This document shows, in pieces, positions 24,121-32,485 of a DNA stretch of 64,000 bases. This DNA comes from CAYWRZ01 sp964460845. GTDB taxonomy: Bacteria; Bacteroidota; Bacteroidia; Flavobacteriales_D; UBA2798. How positions within the stretch are numbered: the first letter of the stretch is position 1; every line of letters begins with the position of its first letter. The position numbers and the translations under genes are program-made. The stretch lies in the NCBI GenBank assembly GCA_964460845.1, contig CAYWRZ010000001.1, positions 124,001-188,000 of the forward strand, read 5' to 3'. Below the pieces are notes generated by a model. That model was not told the DNA's origin. It did not search any database and saw nothing but the letters and a program-made list of their open reading frames with translations.

Positions 24121-25398
24121 ATGAATTTTATAGAAGAGCTTCGCTGGAGAGGAATGTTGCACGACATTATGCCCGGTACCGAAGAACTGCTTTCTTCCGG
24201 AGAAACGGTAAGCGGATATATCGGCTTTGACCCCACCGCCGATTCGCTCGGCGTAGGCAACCTTGTGCAGGTAATGACCCTCGTTCATTTTCAGCGGGCA
24301 GGCCATAAACCCATCGCGCTGGTAGGCGGTGCTACGGGCATTGTGGGCGATCCTTCGGGACGGAGTCAGGAACGTAATATGCTGAACGAAGAGAGCCTGC
24401 GTCATAATTTGGCCTGTCAACGCGCCCAACTGGAAAAGTTTCTGAATTTCGACTGCGGTGAAAATTCGGCCGAAATCGTCAACAACTACGACTGGTTCAG
24501 CCGGTTCAATTTCCTTGATTTTATCAGTCAGGTAGGCCGTCACATCAGCATCAACTATATGCTGGCAAAAGATTCGGTAAAAAGCAGGCTCGAAAACGGA
24601 ATGTCGTTTACCGAATTTACCTATCAGCTTATACAGGGTTACGATTTTTACCACCTCTGGAAAGAAAAAGGCGCGAAGCTGCAAATGGGCGGCTCCGATC
24701 AGTGGGGCAACATCACCACCGGCACGGAGCTTATCCGCCGGATAGATGCGGGCGAGGCTTTTGCACTCACTACTCCACTTATCCGCAAGGCCGACGGCAC
24801 CAAGTTCGGCAAGTCGGAAGGAGGCAATATCTGGCTCGACAAAAAACGTACTTCGGCTTATAAATTTTACCAGTTTTGGCTCAACGCTTCCGATTCGGAC
24901 GTAGAAAATTACATCCGTATTTTTTCGATTCGCTCGCGTGAAGAGCTGGAAAGCTTAATTACGGCACACCGCGCAGCACCGCACGAAAGAGTGTTGCAAA
25001 AAGAGCTGGCCAAAGAAATTACCGTGCGGGTACATTCGACCGAAGATTACGAAGCCGCGCTCGAGGCTTCGCAGATTCTTTTTGGAAAGGCCACTTCCGA
25101 AAATTTGAAAAAGCTGAGTGAAGAAGATTTTTTGGCTGTGTTTGAAGGCGTGCCGCAGGGACGTATTTCGCGCAGCGAGCTTCAGGAAGGCATTTCACTT
25201 ATCGACTTACTTTCAGACAAATCGGGTTTTTTGAAGTCGAAAGGAGAAGCACGCCGGGCTTTAGAAGAAAACTCAATCAGCCTCAATAAAGACAAAGTAA
25301 ATCCCGAACAGAAAGTGGAAGTCTCCGATCTGATCAGCGGCAAGTACCTGCTGCTTCAACGCGGGAAGAAGAATTATTTTGTGGTGGTGGTGGAGTAA
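24121..25398 (+). CDS. tyrS: Tyrosyl-tRNA synthetase
   Basis: The enzyme charges tRNA-Tyr. The ATG at 24121 (MNFIEELRWRGMLHDIM) gives 425 residues, full length for the bacterial class I enzyme. The HIGH-like segment is GFDPTADSLGVGNLVQ near residue 36, QMGGSDQWGNITTG is near 190, and the KMSKS-type loop is KFGKSEGG near 232. A C-terminal S4-like RNA-binding domain ends in RGKKNYFVVVVE. The last 13 codons recur, with one base difference, 980 bp downstream after the mazEF module. Confidence 0.97.
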   Translation: MNFIEELRWRGMLHDIMPGTEELLSSGETVSGYIGFDPTADSLGVGNLVQVMTLVHFQRAGHKPIALVGGATGIVGDPSGRSQERNMLNEESLRHNLACQRAQLEKFLNFDCGENSAEIVNNYDWFSRFNFLDFISQVGRHISINYMLAKDSVKSRLENGMSFTEFTYQLIQGYDFYHLWKEKGAKLQMGGSDQWGNITTGTELIRRIDAGEAFALTTPLIRKADGTKFGKSEGGNIWLDKKRTSAYKFYQFWLNASDSDVENYIRIFSIRSREELESLITAHRAAPHERVLQKELAKEITVRVHSTEDYEAALEASQILFGKATSENLKKLSEEDFLAVFEGVPQGRISRSELQEGISLIDLLSDKSGFLKSKGEARRALEENSISLNKDKVNPEQKVEVSDLISGKYLLLQRGKKNYFVVVVE

Positions 25399-25628
25399 AC
25401 CTGTACTATTTATTACGTTCCAGCACCCTTCTTTTTTTGCGAAAAAGCGTTTTGCTATAGGAAACCCCCCTTCTTTATTCCCTTGTAAATGAGCAGGTTA
25501 ACCCGTCTTTCGGGCTAAATATCGCTATCAAAAATCGGGCATACTTACACTTCGAAAAAAGTAATCTTGTTTGCTTGTAATTTCGTAATAAATCCGTGTA
25601 AGGTCTCATTTCCGGGTTTAAACTTGCC
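25359..25628 (+). repeat. Direct repeat copy A: tyrS 3' end plus downstream region
   Basis: The first 41 nt (25359-25399, the tyrS tail with its stop) match 26339-26379 with one mismatch. The following roughly 230 nt match more loosely but collinearly: CACCCTTCTTTTT, a short hairpin, ATCAAAA, ACTTCGAAAAAAG and TCATTTC blocks recur at offsets of 980 falling to about 971. This fills most of the gap between tyrS and mazE. The aligned -7 box is TAATTTCG, a decayed form of the box in copy B. Confidence 0.8.
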
Positions 25629-25711
25629 ACACACGATTGGGTGAAGCGCCGATTTCCGGTAACTCGACACCTCCACTTAATGCGTCGGTTTAAAAACTTG
25701 GAAATTCGCTA

Positions 25712-25740
25712 TTTATGTAATTACTTTGTAATCACATAAA
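25712..25740. promoter_or_regulatory. 29-bp near-palindrome upstream of mazE, probable autoregulatory operator
   Basis: Two 13-bp arms (25712-25724 and 25728-25740) pair at 12 of 13 positions around a TTT centre; the core is TGTAATTAC-TTT-GTAATCACA. It ends 7 bp before the mazE ATG. MazE-type AbrB antitoxins and MazEF complexes normally bind palindromes at their own promoter, so this is the likely site. Confidence 0.65.
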
Positions 25741-25747
25741 CGAAGCT

Positions 25748-25996
25748 ATGGAACTTTCAGTAATTAACATCGGTAACTCAAAGGGAATACGGCTTTCCAA
25801 GACTATTCTCGAAAAATACCACATCAGTGACAAAATTGAACTGATTTTTGAGAAAGGCTATATTATTTTGAAACCAAAGACCGAAGCGAGAAAAGGCTGG
25901 GAAAAAGCTTTTAAGAAAATGCATGAAAACGGCGACGATCAGCTTTTGATAGACGATGTGTTTGAAGACGAAAGCTTTGAAGAATGGAGCAGATAA
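25748..25996 (+). CDS. mazE: MazE-type antitoxin (AbrB/SpoVT fold)
   Basis: The protein neutralises MazF and represses its own operon. The 82 residues start with the swapped-hairpin DNA-binding motif (LSVINIGNSKGIRLSKTIL, then DKIELIFEKGYIILKPK). The C-terminal acidic tail (LLIDDVFEDESFEEWSR) is the toxin-binding arm. It overlaps the toxin start by 13 bp. A palindrome lies just upstream. The local sequence is more AT-rich than its neighbours, and the module lies between two copies of the tyrS tail, suggesting insertion. Confidence 0.92.
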   Translation: MELSVINIGNSKGIRLSKTILEKYHISDKIELIFEKGYIILKPKTEARKGWEKAFKKMHENGDDQLLIDDVFEDESFEEWSR

Positions 25997-26310
25997 CGCA
26001 ATATGACATTGTATTGGTAAACCTGGATCCCACAATAGGTAGCGAAATAAACAAGACGAGACCTTGTGTGGTGTTATCTCCAAATGAAATGAACAGGCAC
26101 TTACAAACAATAATTGTAGCGCCTATCACGAGCAACTTGAAATCTTACCCCACTCGGGTAGAGATTCGACACAAAAACACAAAAGGCCGTATAGCGATTG
26201 ATCAGATTCGAACCATAGACCGGGCAAGAATCGTAAAGCGTTTTGAAACTTTGACGGCGAAAGAAGTAGAAAAAGTGAAGAACGTTCTGCGTGAAACGTT
26301 TGTAGATTAA
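25984..26310 (+). CDS. mazF: MazF/PemK-family mRNA interferase toxin
   Basis: This is a 108-residue toxin of the PemK/MazF fold, a ribosome-independent endoribonuclease. Family features: YDIVLVNLDPTIGSEINKTR with the conserved RPCVVLSP following, the IIVAPITS strand, and the DQIRTIDRARIVKR block. The conserved Arg-Pro and Thr/Ser of the active site are present, so it appears intact. It is translated from within the mazE 3' end, ensuring antitoxin is made first. The cleavage sequence cannot be predicted. Confidence 0.93.
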   Translation: MEQITQYDIVLVNLDPTIGSEINKTRPCVVLSPNEMNRHLQTIIVAPITSNLKSYPTRVEIRHKNTKGRIAIDQIRTIDRARIVKRFETLTAKEVEKVKNVLRETFVD

Positions 26311-26338
26311 GAAAAAATCCCGGAAAGATCACGTAACC

Positions 26339-26604
26339 ACGCGGGAAGCAGAATTATTTTGTGGTGGTGGTGGAGTAAAGCCGGTACAGTTTATTCCGCG
26401 CAACACCCTTCTTTTTCGAGAAAAACAGTCTTCCTGTTCGATACATCCCTCTATAAAACATCGCTAATTAGCGTGTTACACCCACCTGAAAGATGGCTAT
26501 TGTGATCAAAAGTAGCGTATAATTAAACTTCGAAAAAAGCTATTCCCTTCTCGTTTAACTTTGCAGCTATCAAAAGTTTCATTTCTGATTTTAAGCTGTA
26601 AAAA
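26339..26604 (+). repeat. Direct repeat copy B: tyrS tail and promoter region before a small gene
   Basis: The first 41 nt repeat the end of tyrS including its stop (one mismatch, Lys to Gln if read), detached from any tyrS body. The rest aligns collinearly, with more differences, to 25400-25628 and ends at the ATG of the small gene at 26605. It carries an intact TAACTTTG box at 26556-26563. Confidence 0.8.
26556..26563 (+). promoter_or_regulatory. -7 promoter element of the small gene at 26605
   Basis: TAACTTTG followed by CAGC matches TAnnTTTG. The position equivalent in the other repeat copy (25578-25585) is TAATTTCG. No clear -33 element is seen. Confidence 0.5.
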
Positions 26605-26838
26605 ATGAAAAAGCAAAAGTTAAGCATCACTGTCCGGTATCTGCTACCGTCTTTTTTTTCGGGAGCGGCTACCACACTCAATCTGGCGGGGAATTTTTAT
26701 ACGCATCGTCTTTTGCGCATCGAGGAGGGCTGGCTGGAAGACCGAATAGCCCTGAGGAACGACTTCGAAGCCATAGGACAGGATTTCGGCTTTATGCCGG
26801 ACAAACAGTCTAGTTCCCCTGCCAATCCTCCCTTGTAA
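26605..26838 (+). CDS. Small protein of unknown function, 77 residues
   Basis: The protein has a basic start (MKKQKLSITVRYLLPSFFSG), a mildly hydrophobic segment (AATTLNLAGNFY) and a charged helical region (GWLEDRIALRNDFEAIGQDF), ending in a Ser/Pro-rich tail. I do not recognise a family with certainty; short proteins of this layout occur in Bacteroidota. Support for a real gene is the -7 element 42 bp upstream and the coherent protein composition. It was probably the original neighbour of tyrS before the mazEF module arrived. The DUF2335-like gene follows 162 bp downstream. Confidence 0.55.
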   Translation: MKKQKLSITVRYLLPSFFSGAATTLNLAGNFYTHRLLRIEEGWLEDRIALRNDFEAIGQDFGFMPDKQSSSPANPPL

Positions 26839-27000
26839 CTTACAAAAGTAACACAAAGGCTGAACGTACACCGTCAATCGGAACATTCCCCAACTATGCC
26901 GGGCGAAATCAACCGCATTAGTTTGAAAGGGATTTCTGTGCCACATAAAAAAACAGCTTTTACCACCACTCCTAATGTCCCTTTCTCCCTTCTCCCAAAA

Positions 27001-27351
27001 ATGACTTCTCTACCCGATCCTGAAACCTTAGCTGCATACAATGCAGTTATTTCCAACGGAGCGGAAAGAATTATGCAGATGGCTGAAAAGCAACAGCTCC
27101 ACCGAATACAAACCGAATGGAAAATCGTAGCCGGACAAATGCGCCAAAGCGCCATCGGTCAACTGTTGGCTTTTCTTATCGGCCTTGCCGCTTTACTCGC
27201 TTCTACCTACTGCATAATCAGTGGCTATGAATGGGCAGGCAGTCTTCTCGGTTTAGGAGGCTTAACAGGACTCGTCACCGCTTTCCTCAAAGGCAAAGAA
27301 CAGGAACAACAAACAGGAAAAAAGTGGCCACAACAAGAAAAGGAAAAATAA
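27001..27351 (+). CDS. DUF2335-like membrane protein
   Basis: The ATG at 27001 gives 116 residues. The N-terminal half matches the DUF2335 pattern, LPDPETLAAYNAVISNGAER followed by IMQMAEKQQLHRIQTEW. Two transmembrane helices (IGQLLAFLIGLAALLASTY and AGSLLGLGGLTGLVTAFL) and a short charged tail follow. An upstream start at 26896 adds 35 residues without family match. The family has no known function and often lies in accessory regions. The gap 26839-27000 shows nothing recognisable. Confidence 0.72.
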   Translation: MTSLPDPETLAAYNAVISNGAERIMQMAEKQQLHRIQTEWKIVAGQMRQSAIGQLLAFLIGLAALLASTYCIISGYEWAGSLLGLGGLTGLVTAFLKGKEQEQQTGKKWPQQEKEK

Positions 27352-27668
27352 AAACTACCTCCTACTGCCATCTTCATAACCTAAAAAGAGAAGGAGAAAG
27401 CCGTAAAGCACTCTCTGCAAAAAGCCGGAGTGCCTGTCTCCCGGATAATACCTGATAATACACGCTATAGGCCCATTTTGATATTGCGCCATAGCTCACT
27501 TCTACATTACCTTCTGCTAAAAAACAGTATCCAACAACACAGGGTAGGCGTTCCTGTCAGGGGGGGTACATTATTTTCGCCTGAATATATTCGAGGAAGG
27601 GTAATCCGGGCGCAGTTACCCCCACTCAGATCACGTTTACCTATGCATCCGTAAATGCACCTGGACAA
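27352..27668. other. 317-bp intergenic gap without recognised feature
   Basis: This lies between the DUF2335-like gene and the convergent lysS stop. I see no convincing open frame, tRNA, promoter or terminator. It contains a G run near 27562 and short AT-rich stretches. It continues the accessory patch that starts after tyrS. Confidence 0.5.
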
Positions 27669-29183
27669 TTACCGCTGCTCCGGCCGCATTTGCGGGAAGA
27701 ACAGCACTTCCTGAATAGAAGGCTGGTTGGTCATCAGCATGGCCAGCCGATCGATACCGATACCGATACCGGCAGTAGGAGGCATTCCATACTCCAGCGC
27801 GCGGATAAAATCATGATCAATCTGCATAGCTTCGTCGTCGCCTCTTTCCGAAAGTTTCGACTGCTCTAAAAAACGCTCGTACTGATCGATCGGGTCGTTG
27901 AGCTCCGAATAGGCATTGGCTATTTCCTTTCCGTTTATCATCAGCTCAAAACGCTCTACCAGCCCCTCTTTTTCGCGGTGCTTTTTGGTAAGGGGGCTCA
28001 TCTCTACCGGATAATCGGTAATAAACGTAGGCTGGATGTAATGCGCTTCGCATTTCTCCGAAAAAATTTCGTCTATCAGCTTTCCTTTGCCCATAGAACC
28101 GTCCACTTCGATATGCAGTTTTTTACACACTTCGCGCAGGGCTTCTTCATCCATCTCCGACACATCGATACCGGTATGTTCCCGTATGGCTTCGAAAATA
28201 CTGATGCGGCGGAAAGGCGCTTTGAACGAAATCACATTCTCGCCCACCTGCAATTCGGTGGTAGCGTTGGTCGCCAGAGCCACCTTTTCGAGCAGTTGCT
28301 CGGTGGTCTGCATCATCCAAAAATAATCGCGGTAAGCCACGTAAAATTCAAGTATGGTAAATTCGGGGTTATGCGTGCGGTCCATGCCTTCGTTGCGGAA
28401 GTTTCTCGAAAACTCATACACCCAATCGAAGCCACCTACAATAAGGCGTTTGAGGTAAAGTTCGTTGGCAATACGCAGGTAAAAAGGCACATCGAGCGCA
28501 TTATGATGCGTCACAAAAGGACGAGCTGCCGCGCCGCCGGGAATATTTTGCAATACGGGCGTATCCACTTCGAGCGCACCTTCGGCATTGAGGTATTCGC
28601 GAATGGCGTTGATCATTTTGGTGCGCTTCAGAAAAACTTCTTTCACCTCCTCATTCACCACCAAATCCACATAGCGCATACGATAACGTTTTTCCGGATC
28701 GGTAAACGCATCGTGTATATTGCCTTCTTCGTCTTTTTTGACCACGGGCAATGGGCGCAGCGATTTGGCCAACAGCACAAACTCCTGCACGTGGATCGAA
28801 GTTTCACCTACACGGGTTTTAAACACAAAACCTTTGATCCCGATATAGTCTCCGATATCTACCAGTTTTTTAAAAAGCTGATCGTAAAGCGATTTGTCTT
28901 CGCCCGGACAAATATCATCGCGGCGTACGTAAATCTGAATACGACCGCTGCTGTCCATCAGCTCGGCAAAACAGGCCTTCCCCATGTCGCGCACACTCAT
29001 CAATCGACCGGCAAGCTGCACGTTTTCGAAGCCGGGTTTTTCGGCCTCGTACGTAGCATGAATTTCGCGCGCAAAGGCATTCACCGGAAAAGACGGCGCC
29101 GGATAAGGGTCAATGCCCAGCTTACGGATTTCGTCTAATTTCTGGCGGCGGATAAGTTCCTGTTCGGTCAGCTCCTGAATCAT
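27669..29183 (-). CDS. lysS: Lysyl-tRNA synthetase, class II
   Basis: The enzyme charges tRNA-Lys. It has 504 residues, with an N-terminal OB-fold anticodon-binding domain (about 55-160; VQLAGRLMSVRDMGKACFAE) and the class II catalytic core. Motif 2 is EFSRNFRNEGMDRTHNPEFT near residue 263 and motif 3 is GIGIGIDRLAMLMTNQPSIQ near the end. The first residues are MIQELTEQELIRRQK, typical of the family. It is monocistronic, with a -7 box 20 bp upstream. Confidence 0.97.
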   Translation of the reverse strand: MIQELTEQELIRRQKLDEIRKLGIDPYPAPSFPVNAFAREIHATYEAEKPGFENVQLAGRLMSVRDMGKACFAELMDSSGRIQIYVRRDDICPGEDKSLYDQLFKKLVDIGDYIGIKGFVFKTRVGETSIHVQEFVLLAKSLRPLPVVKKDEEGNIHDAFTDPEKRYRMRYVDLVVNEEVKEVFLKRTKMINAIREYLNAEGALEVDTPVLQNIPGGAAARPFVTHHNALDVPFYLRIANELYLKRLIVGGFDWVYEFSRNFRNEGMDRTHNPEFTILEFYVAYRDYFWMMQTTEQLLEKVALATNATTELQVGENVISFKAPFRRISIFEAIREHTGIDVSEMDEEALREVCKKLHIEVDGSMGKGKLIDEIFSEKCEAHYIQPTFITDYPVEMSPLTKKHREKEGLVERFELMINGKEIANAYSELNDPIDQYERFLEQSKLSERGDDEAMQIDHDFIRALEYGMPPTAGIGIGIDRLAMLMTNQPSIQEVLFFPQMRPEQR

Positions 29184-29204
29184 GGAAAGAGATTAATTTT
29201 CCGA

Positions 29205-29212
29205 CAAAGATA
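29205..29212 (-). promoter_or_regulatory. -7 promoter element of lysS
   Basis: TATCTTTG on the minus strand, 21 bp before the lysS ATG, matches TAnnTTTG; the -33 area is only T-rich. Confidence 0.5.
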
Positions 29213-29576
29213 ACAGTTGATAAAAAACGGGCGGCTTTTCGCCTTATCAATCTGCGACATTTATTTGTCCGGTTTGTCAGCGCTTTTATCCTTTTACGCC
29301 TTTAAACCGGGCACTAAGTCTCTTTTCAGCGTAAATAAAATGCACGAAAACACCCTTATTTCGTTCGACTTTTCACAGTTTAGGCAAGAAAAAACAGGCT
29401 TCTTTTTTCAGAAACAACACATACACCACTGACAATCAATACAAAAACAAACCTTCATTCTTCCTTTATCGCCTTTCTGTCGCCGTAAGCCAAAAGCCTG
29501 AATACCGGGACTGCTTTCGTGAACAATAGAAGAAAACCGGGGCTTTTTGCTATTTTTACGCCCTTATTTACGAGGA
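29213..29576. other. 364-bp intergenic gap between divergent lysS and isomerase genes
   Basis: This is an AT-rich spacer. A 71-codon frame (29217-29432) has an unlikely composition and starts on top of the lysS promoter, so I do not call it. Near 29550-29560 is TATTTTTA, a weak -7-like match for the isomerase gene. I see no RNA gene. Confidence 0.5.
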
Positions 29577-30560
29577 ATGAAACTCCTTATCGAACAATTT
29601 CCCGACCAGATACGGGATGCGATTGAAATTGCGGAACAAACCCGGCTTCGTGCACACGATCAGCCTATTCGCAATGTGGTGATTACCGGGCTGGGCGGAT
29701 CGGGTATCGGTGGTACCATCAGTTCGGAACTGGCTATCAAAGAATCTCCGCTGCCTATACAGGTAAGCAAAGGCTATTTTATTCCCGGCTGGGTCGATGC
29801 CCATACCCTGGTTATCGTGTCTTCCTATTCCGGAAATACCGAAGAGACCATTCATGCGATGGAGCTGGCACAAGCCCGCAAAGCCAAGCTGGTATGTATT
29901 ACTTCGGGTGGAAAAATTGCGGAAAAAGCACGTGCCGAAAACCTCGATCTGGTATTGCTTCCGGGCGGCAATCCGCCGCGTGCCTGCCTCGGCTACTCGC
30001 TTATACAGCAGCTCTATACCTTACATCATTTCGGTGCCTTGCCCCGTTCCCCGCGTGAAGCGCTCGTCGAAGCCGCCGCGTTGATCGAAGCCGAACAGGC
30101 GGCCATCGTTGCCGAAGCCCAACGCCTTAGCGCATTTCTCGCAGGAAAAATACCGGTGATCTACGCTACGACCTATCTCGAAGGATTGGCCATACGCCTG
30201 CGTCAGCAAATCAACGAAAACGCGAAAATGCTCTGCTGGCACCACGTCATTCCCGAAATGAACCACAACGAGCTGGTAGGCTGGCGTATCCCCAACGATA
30301 ACCTTGCCGTGCTTTTCCTCCGCGATCCGGACGATTACCCGCGCAATGCGAAACGCATCGAAATCAACAGCCACATCATTTCCAACTATACCCCTCACCT
30401 CAGCGAAACCTTTGCCAAAGGCCAAAGCGCCATTGCCAAAGCCATGTACCTCATTCACCTGGGCGATTGGATCTCCTGGTTTCTTGCCGAAAAACGCGCC
30501 GTAGATGCCACCGAGGTAAATGTGATCGACTACCTGAAAGGGGAACTGAGTAAACTCTGA
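29577..30560 (+). CDS. Bifunctional phosphoglucose/phosphomannose isomerase
   Basis: The protein interconverts glucose-6-phosphate or mannose-6-phosphate with fructose-6-phosphate. The ATG at 29577 (MKLLIEQFPDQIRDAIEIAE) gives 327 residues, the size of the SIS-domain PGI/PMI family rather than classical Pgi. The first SIS domain has VVITGLGGSGIGGTISSELA near residue 39 and VSSYSGNTEET near 84. The C-terminal PGI/PMI region contains EMNHNELVGW, which carries the catalytic Glu and His. It is followed after 2 bp by lipB, likely one operon continuing through 32886. Confidence 0.92.
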   Translation: MKLLIEQFPDQIRDAIEIAEQTRLRAHDQPIRNVVITGLGGSGIGGTISSELAIKESPLPIQVSKGYFIPGWVDAHTLVIVSSYSGNTEETIHAMELAQARKAKLVCITSGGKIAEKARAENLDLVLLPGGNPPRACLGYSLIQQLYTLHHFGALPRSPREALVEAAALIEAEQAAIVAEAQRLSAFLAGKIPVIYATTYLEGLAIRLRQQINENAKMLCWHHVIPEMNHNELVGWRIPNDNLAVLFLRDPDDYPRNAKRIEINSHIISNYTPHLSETFAKGQSAIAKAMYLIHLGDWISWFLAEKRAVDATEVNVIDYLKGELSKL

Positions 30561-30562
30561 TC

Positions 30563-31270
30563 ATGCGACGTGTCGTTACTGAAGATTTGGGTCTGATAGA
30601 TTACAAGCAAGCTTGGGACTATCAGGAACAACGTTTTAACGAGCTTATTGAACGCAAGCTTGCTAACCGCGAGAAGCCCGAAGCTGAAAAAGAAACGGTA
30701 CGGCATTACCTGCTTTGCTGCGAACACCCGCACGTCTATACACTGGGAAAAAGCGGTTCGGAAGCGAACCTGCTCATTAACGAAACCGGCCTGGAAGAGG
30801 CATCGGCCTCTTTTTACCGTATCAATCGGGGAGGCGATATTACCTATCACGGCCCCGGGCAACTGGTGGTGTACCCGATTTTTGATCTCGATGATTTTTT
30901 TACCGATATCCACCGTTACCTGCGTTGTCTCGAAGAGGCGGTTATCCTGACGCTGCGCGAATACGGCGTGGAAGCGGGGCGCTACGAAGGCTATACGGGT
31001 GTGTGGCTGGAGGCCGACAATCCGCTGAAAGCACGTAAAATCTGCGCGATGGGTGTCAAATGCAGCCGCTGGGTCACCATGCACGGCATCGGGTTTAACA
31101 TCAATACTAATCTCGATTATTTTTCGCACATCGTGCCTTGCGGGATCGACGACAAACAGGTTACTTCCCTGGCTCGTGAGCTCGGTCGCGAAGTGGATAT
31201 CGAAGAAGTGAAAGAAAAATTAAAGACCAACCTGGCGAACATTTTCGACTACGATTACGTTGTAGTATAA
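30563..31270 (+). CDS. lipB: Octanoyl-ACP:protein N-octanoyltransferase
   Basis: The enzyme transfers octanoate from ACP to lipoyl domains, the first step of lipoate synthesis. The 235 residues are full length. The family signature RINRGGDITYHGPGQLVVYP is near residue 88, and the catalytic acyl-carrying Cys lies in HIVPCGIDDKQVTS, with the Lys in KICAMGVKCSRWVTMHGIGF. It starts 2 bp after the isomerase stop. Confidence 0.96.
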   Translation: MRRVVTEDLGLIDYKQAWDYQEQRFNELIERKLANREKPEAEKETVRHYLLCCEHPHVYTLGKSGSEANLLINETGLEEASASFYRINRGGDITYHGPGQLVVYPIFDLDDFFTDIHRYLRCLEEAVILTLREYGVEAGRYEGYTGVWLEADNPLKARKICAMGVKCSRWVTMHGIGFNINTNLDYFSHIVPCGIDDKQVTSLARELGREVDIEEVKEKLKTNLANIFDYDYVVV

Positions 31271-31294
31271 GTTATTCCTACCTCTGCCCGGTAT

Positions 31295-32485
31295 ATGAAA
31301 GTTTTTTTCCGTGTGCTCCGCAAATTTATCAAATGGACGCTGATCAGCGTATTGCTCTTGCTGGTGCTGGTCAATGCGTATATTTTGCTCAGCGGACGTA
31401 CTTACCTCTACAAAGGCATTGCCTGTACGTACCTGGCCGGACAAAGCGGCCCCGGAATTCTCGATCGCGATTATTTTGAAAGTCGCGATATCCGCAACGG
31501 CGAACCCCAACCCTGGCCTTTATCTTCGCAATACGGGAAATTGCAGCTTAGCGCTTCACAGTCGAAAGCACTCGAAACCTACCGCAGCACTTCTTTCCTT
31601 GTGTTTCACCGCGACAGTTTGCTCTTTGAAAAATACTGGGAAAATTTCGACGAAAGCAGCGTTTCCAATTCTTTTTCGATGGCCAAATCGGTGGTGAGTA
31701 TCCTTGTGGGCATTGCGCTTGAAGAAGGAAAGCTGAAAAGTCTGGATCAGCCCGTCAGTGATTTTATTCCTGCTTACCGTCGCGATAATCGCGCCAGACT
31801 TACATTTCGCCACCTACTTACCATGAGCGCCGCCTTGCAGTGGAACGAGAGCGGCAGCAACCCGCTTTCGGAAAATGCCGAAGCCTATTACGGTTCCGAT
31901 TTGGAGAAAATGGTACTTCGTACGCAACTGGATGGCGAACCGGGACGTACATTTTTGTACCAAAGCGGGGCTACGCTCATCGCAGGTTATGCGCTCGAAA
32001 AAGCCATCGGCACTACATTGAGTGAATATGCCTCTGAGAAATTATGGAGCCGTATCGGCGCCGAAAATAAAGCGGAATGGAACTTAGATCGGAAAGACGG
32101 ACTCGAAAAATCGTACTGCTGCATCTACGCCACCTCGCGCGATTTTGCCCGCATTGGGAAACTTTACCTGCATCAGGGACGATGGGACGGAAAACAAATC
32201 GTGCCCGAAGCCTACGTAACCGAATCACTGCAAGCAGCGCCACTTCTTACGCCCTCCGGACAAGCCAATACCGCTTACGGTCTCTCGTGGTGGCTAACCG
32301 AAGTACAGGGGCTGTCCTTTTTCTACGCACGCGGTATCCTCGGACAATATATTTTGGTATGCCCCGAAAAAGAGCTGATCATTGTACGCACCGGTCATAA
32401 AAGAGGAGAGAAAATCAACTCGGAACATCCGTCGGACGTGGATCTATACATTGATATCGCCTTGAATCTACTTTCTCAGCAATGA
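31295..32485 (+). CDS. Serine hydrolase of the class C beta-lactamase / PBP4* fold
   Basis: This is a 396-residue protein. An N-terminal membrane anchor or signal (WTLISVLLLLVLVNAYILLSG) is followed by a beta-lactamase-type domain. The nucleophile motif is S-M-A-K in SNSFSMAKSVVSILVGIAL near residue 131; a LTFRHLLTMSAALQW block and a YQSGATLIAGYALEKAIG block (the Tyr region) follow, and HKRG near the end supplies the third motif. Such proteins are esterases, amidases or D-aminopeptidases rather than resistance enzymes. The substrate is unknown. Its stop overlaps the next gene by 4 bp. Confidence 0.88.
   Translation: MKVFFRVLRKFIKWTLISVLLLLVLVNAYILLSGRTYLYKGIACTYLAGQSGPGILDRDYFESRDIRNGEPQPWPLSSQYGKLQLSASQSKALETYRSTSFLVFHRDSLLFEKYWENFDESSVSNSFSMAKSVVSILVGIALEEGKLKSLDQPVSDFIPAYRRDNRARLTFRHLLTMSAALQWNESGSNPLSENAEAYYGSDLEKMVLRTQLDGEPGRTFLYQSGATLIAGYALEKAIGTTLSEYASEKLWSRIGAENKAEWNLDRKDGLEKSYCCIYATSRDFARIGKLYLHQGRWDGKQIVPEAYVTESLQAAPLLTPSGQANTAYGLSWWLTEVQGLSFFYARGILGQYILVCPEKELIIVRTGHKRGEKINSEHPSDVDLYIDIALNLLSQQ

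Noticed and set aside
25361..25430. Idea that mazEF and its flanks form an insertion sequence
   Set aside because: There is no transposase or terminal inverted repeat; the flanks are direct copies of tyrS and its downstream region, which fits site-specific integration or duplication better.
27978..29138. 386-codon plus-strand frame
   Set aside because: It is antisense to lysS, whose motifs are clear; composition is typical of a shadow frame.
29217..29432. 71-codon frame in the lysS upstream gap
   Set aside because: It starts at the lysS promoter, has Phe/Ser-rich composition without pattern and no promoter of its own, so chance is the better explanation.
31295..32485. Antibiotic-resistance beta-lactamase
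   Set aside because: The fold fits class C-like serine hydrolases, but the membrane anchor, the operon with lipB and the non-classical motif contexts point to a housekeeping esterase or peptidase.
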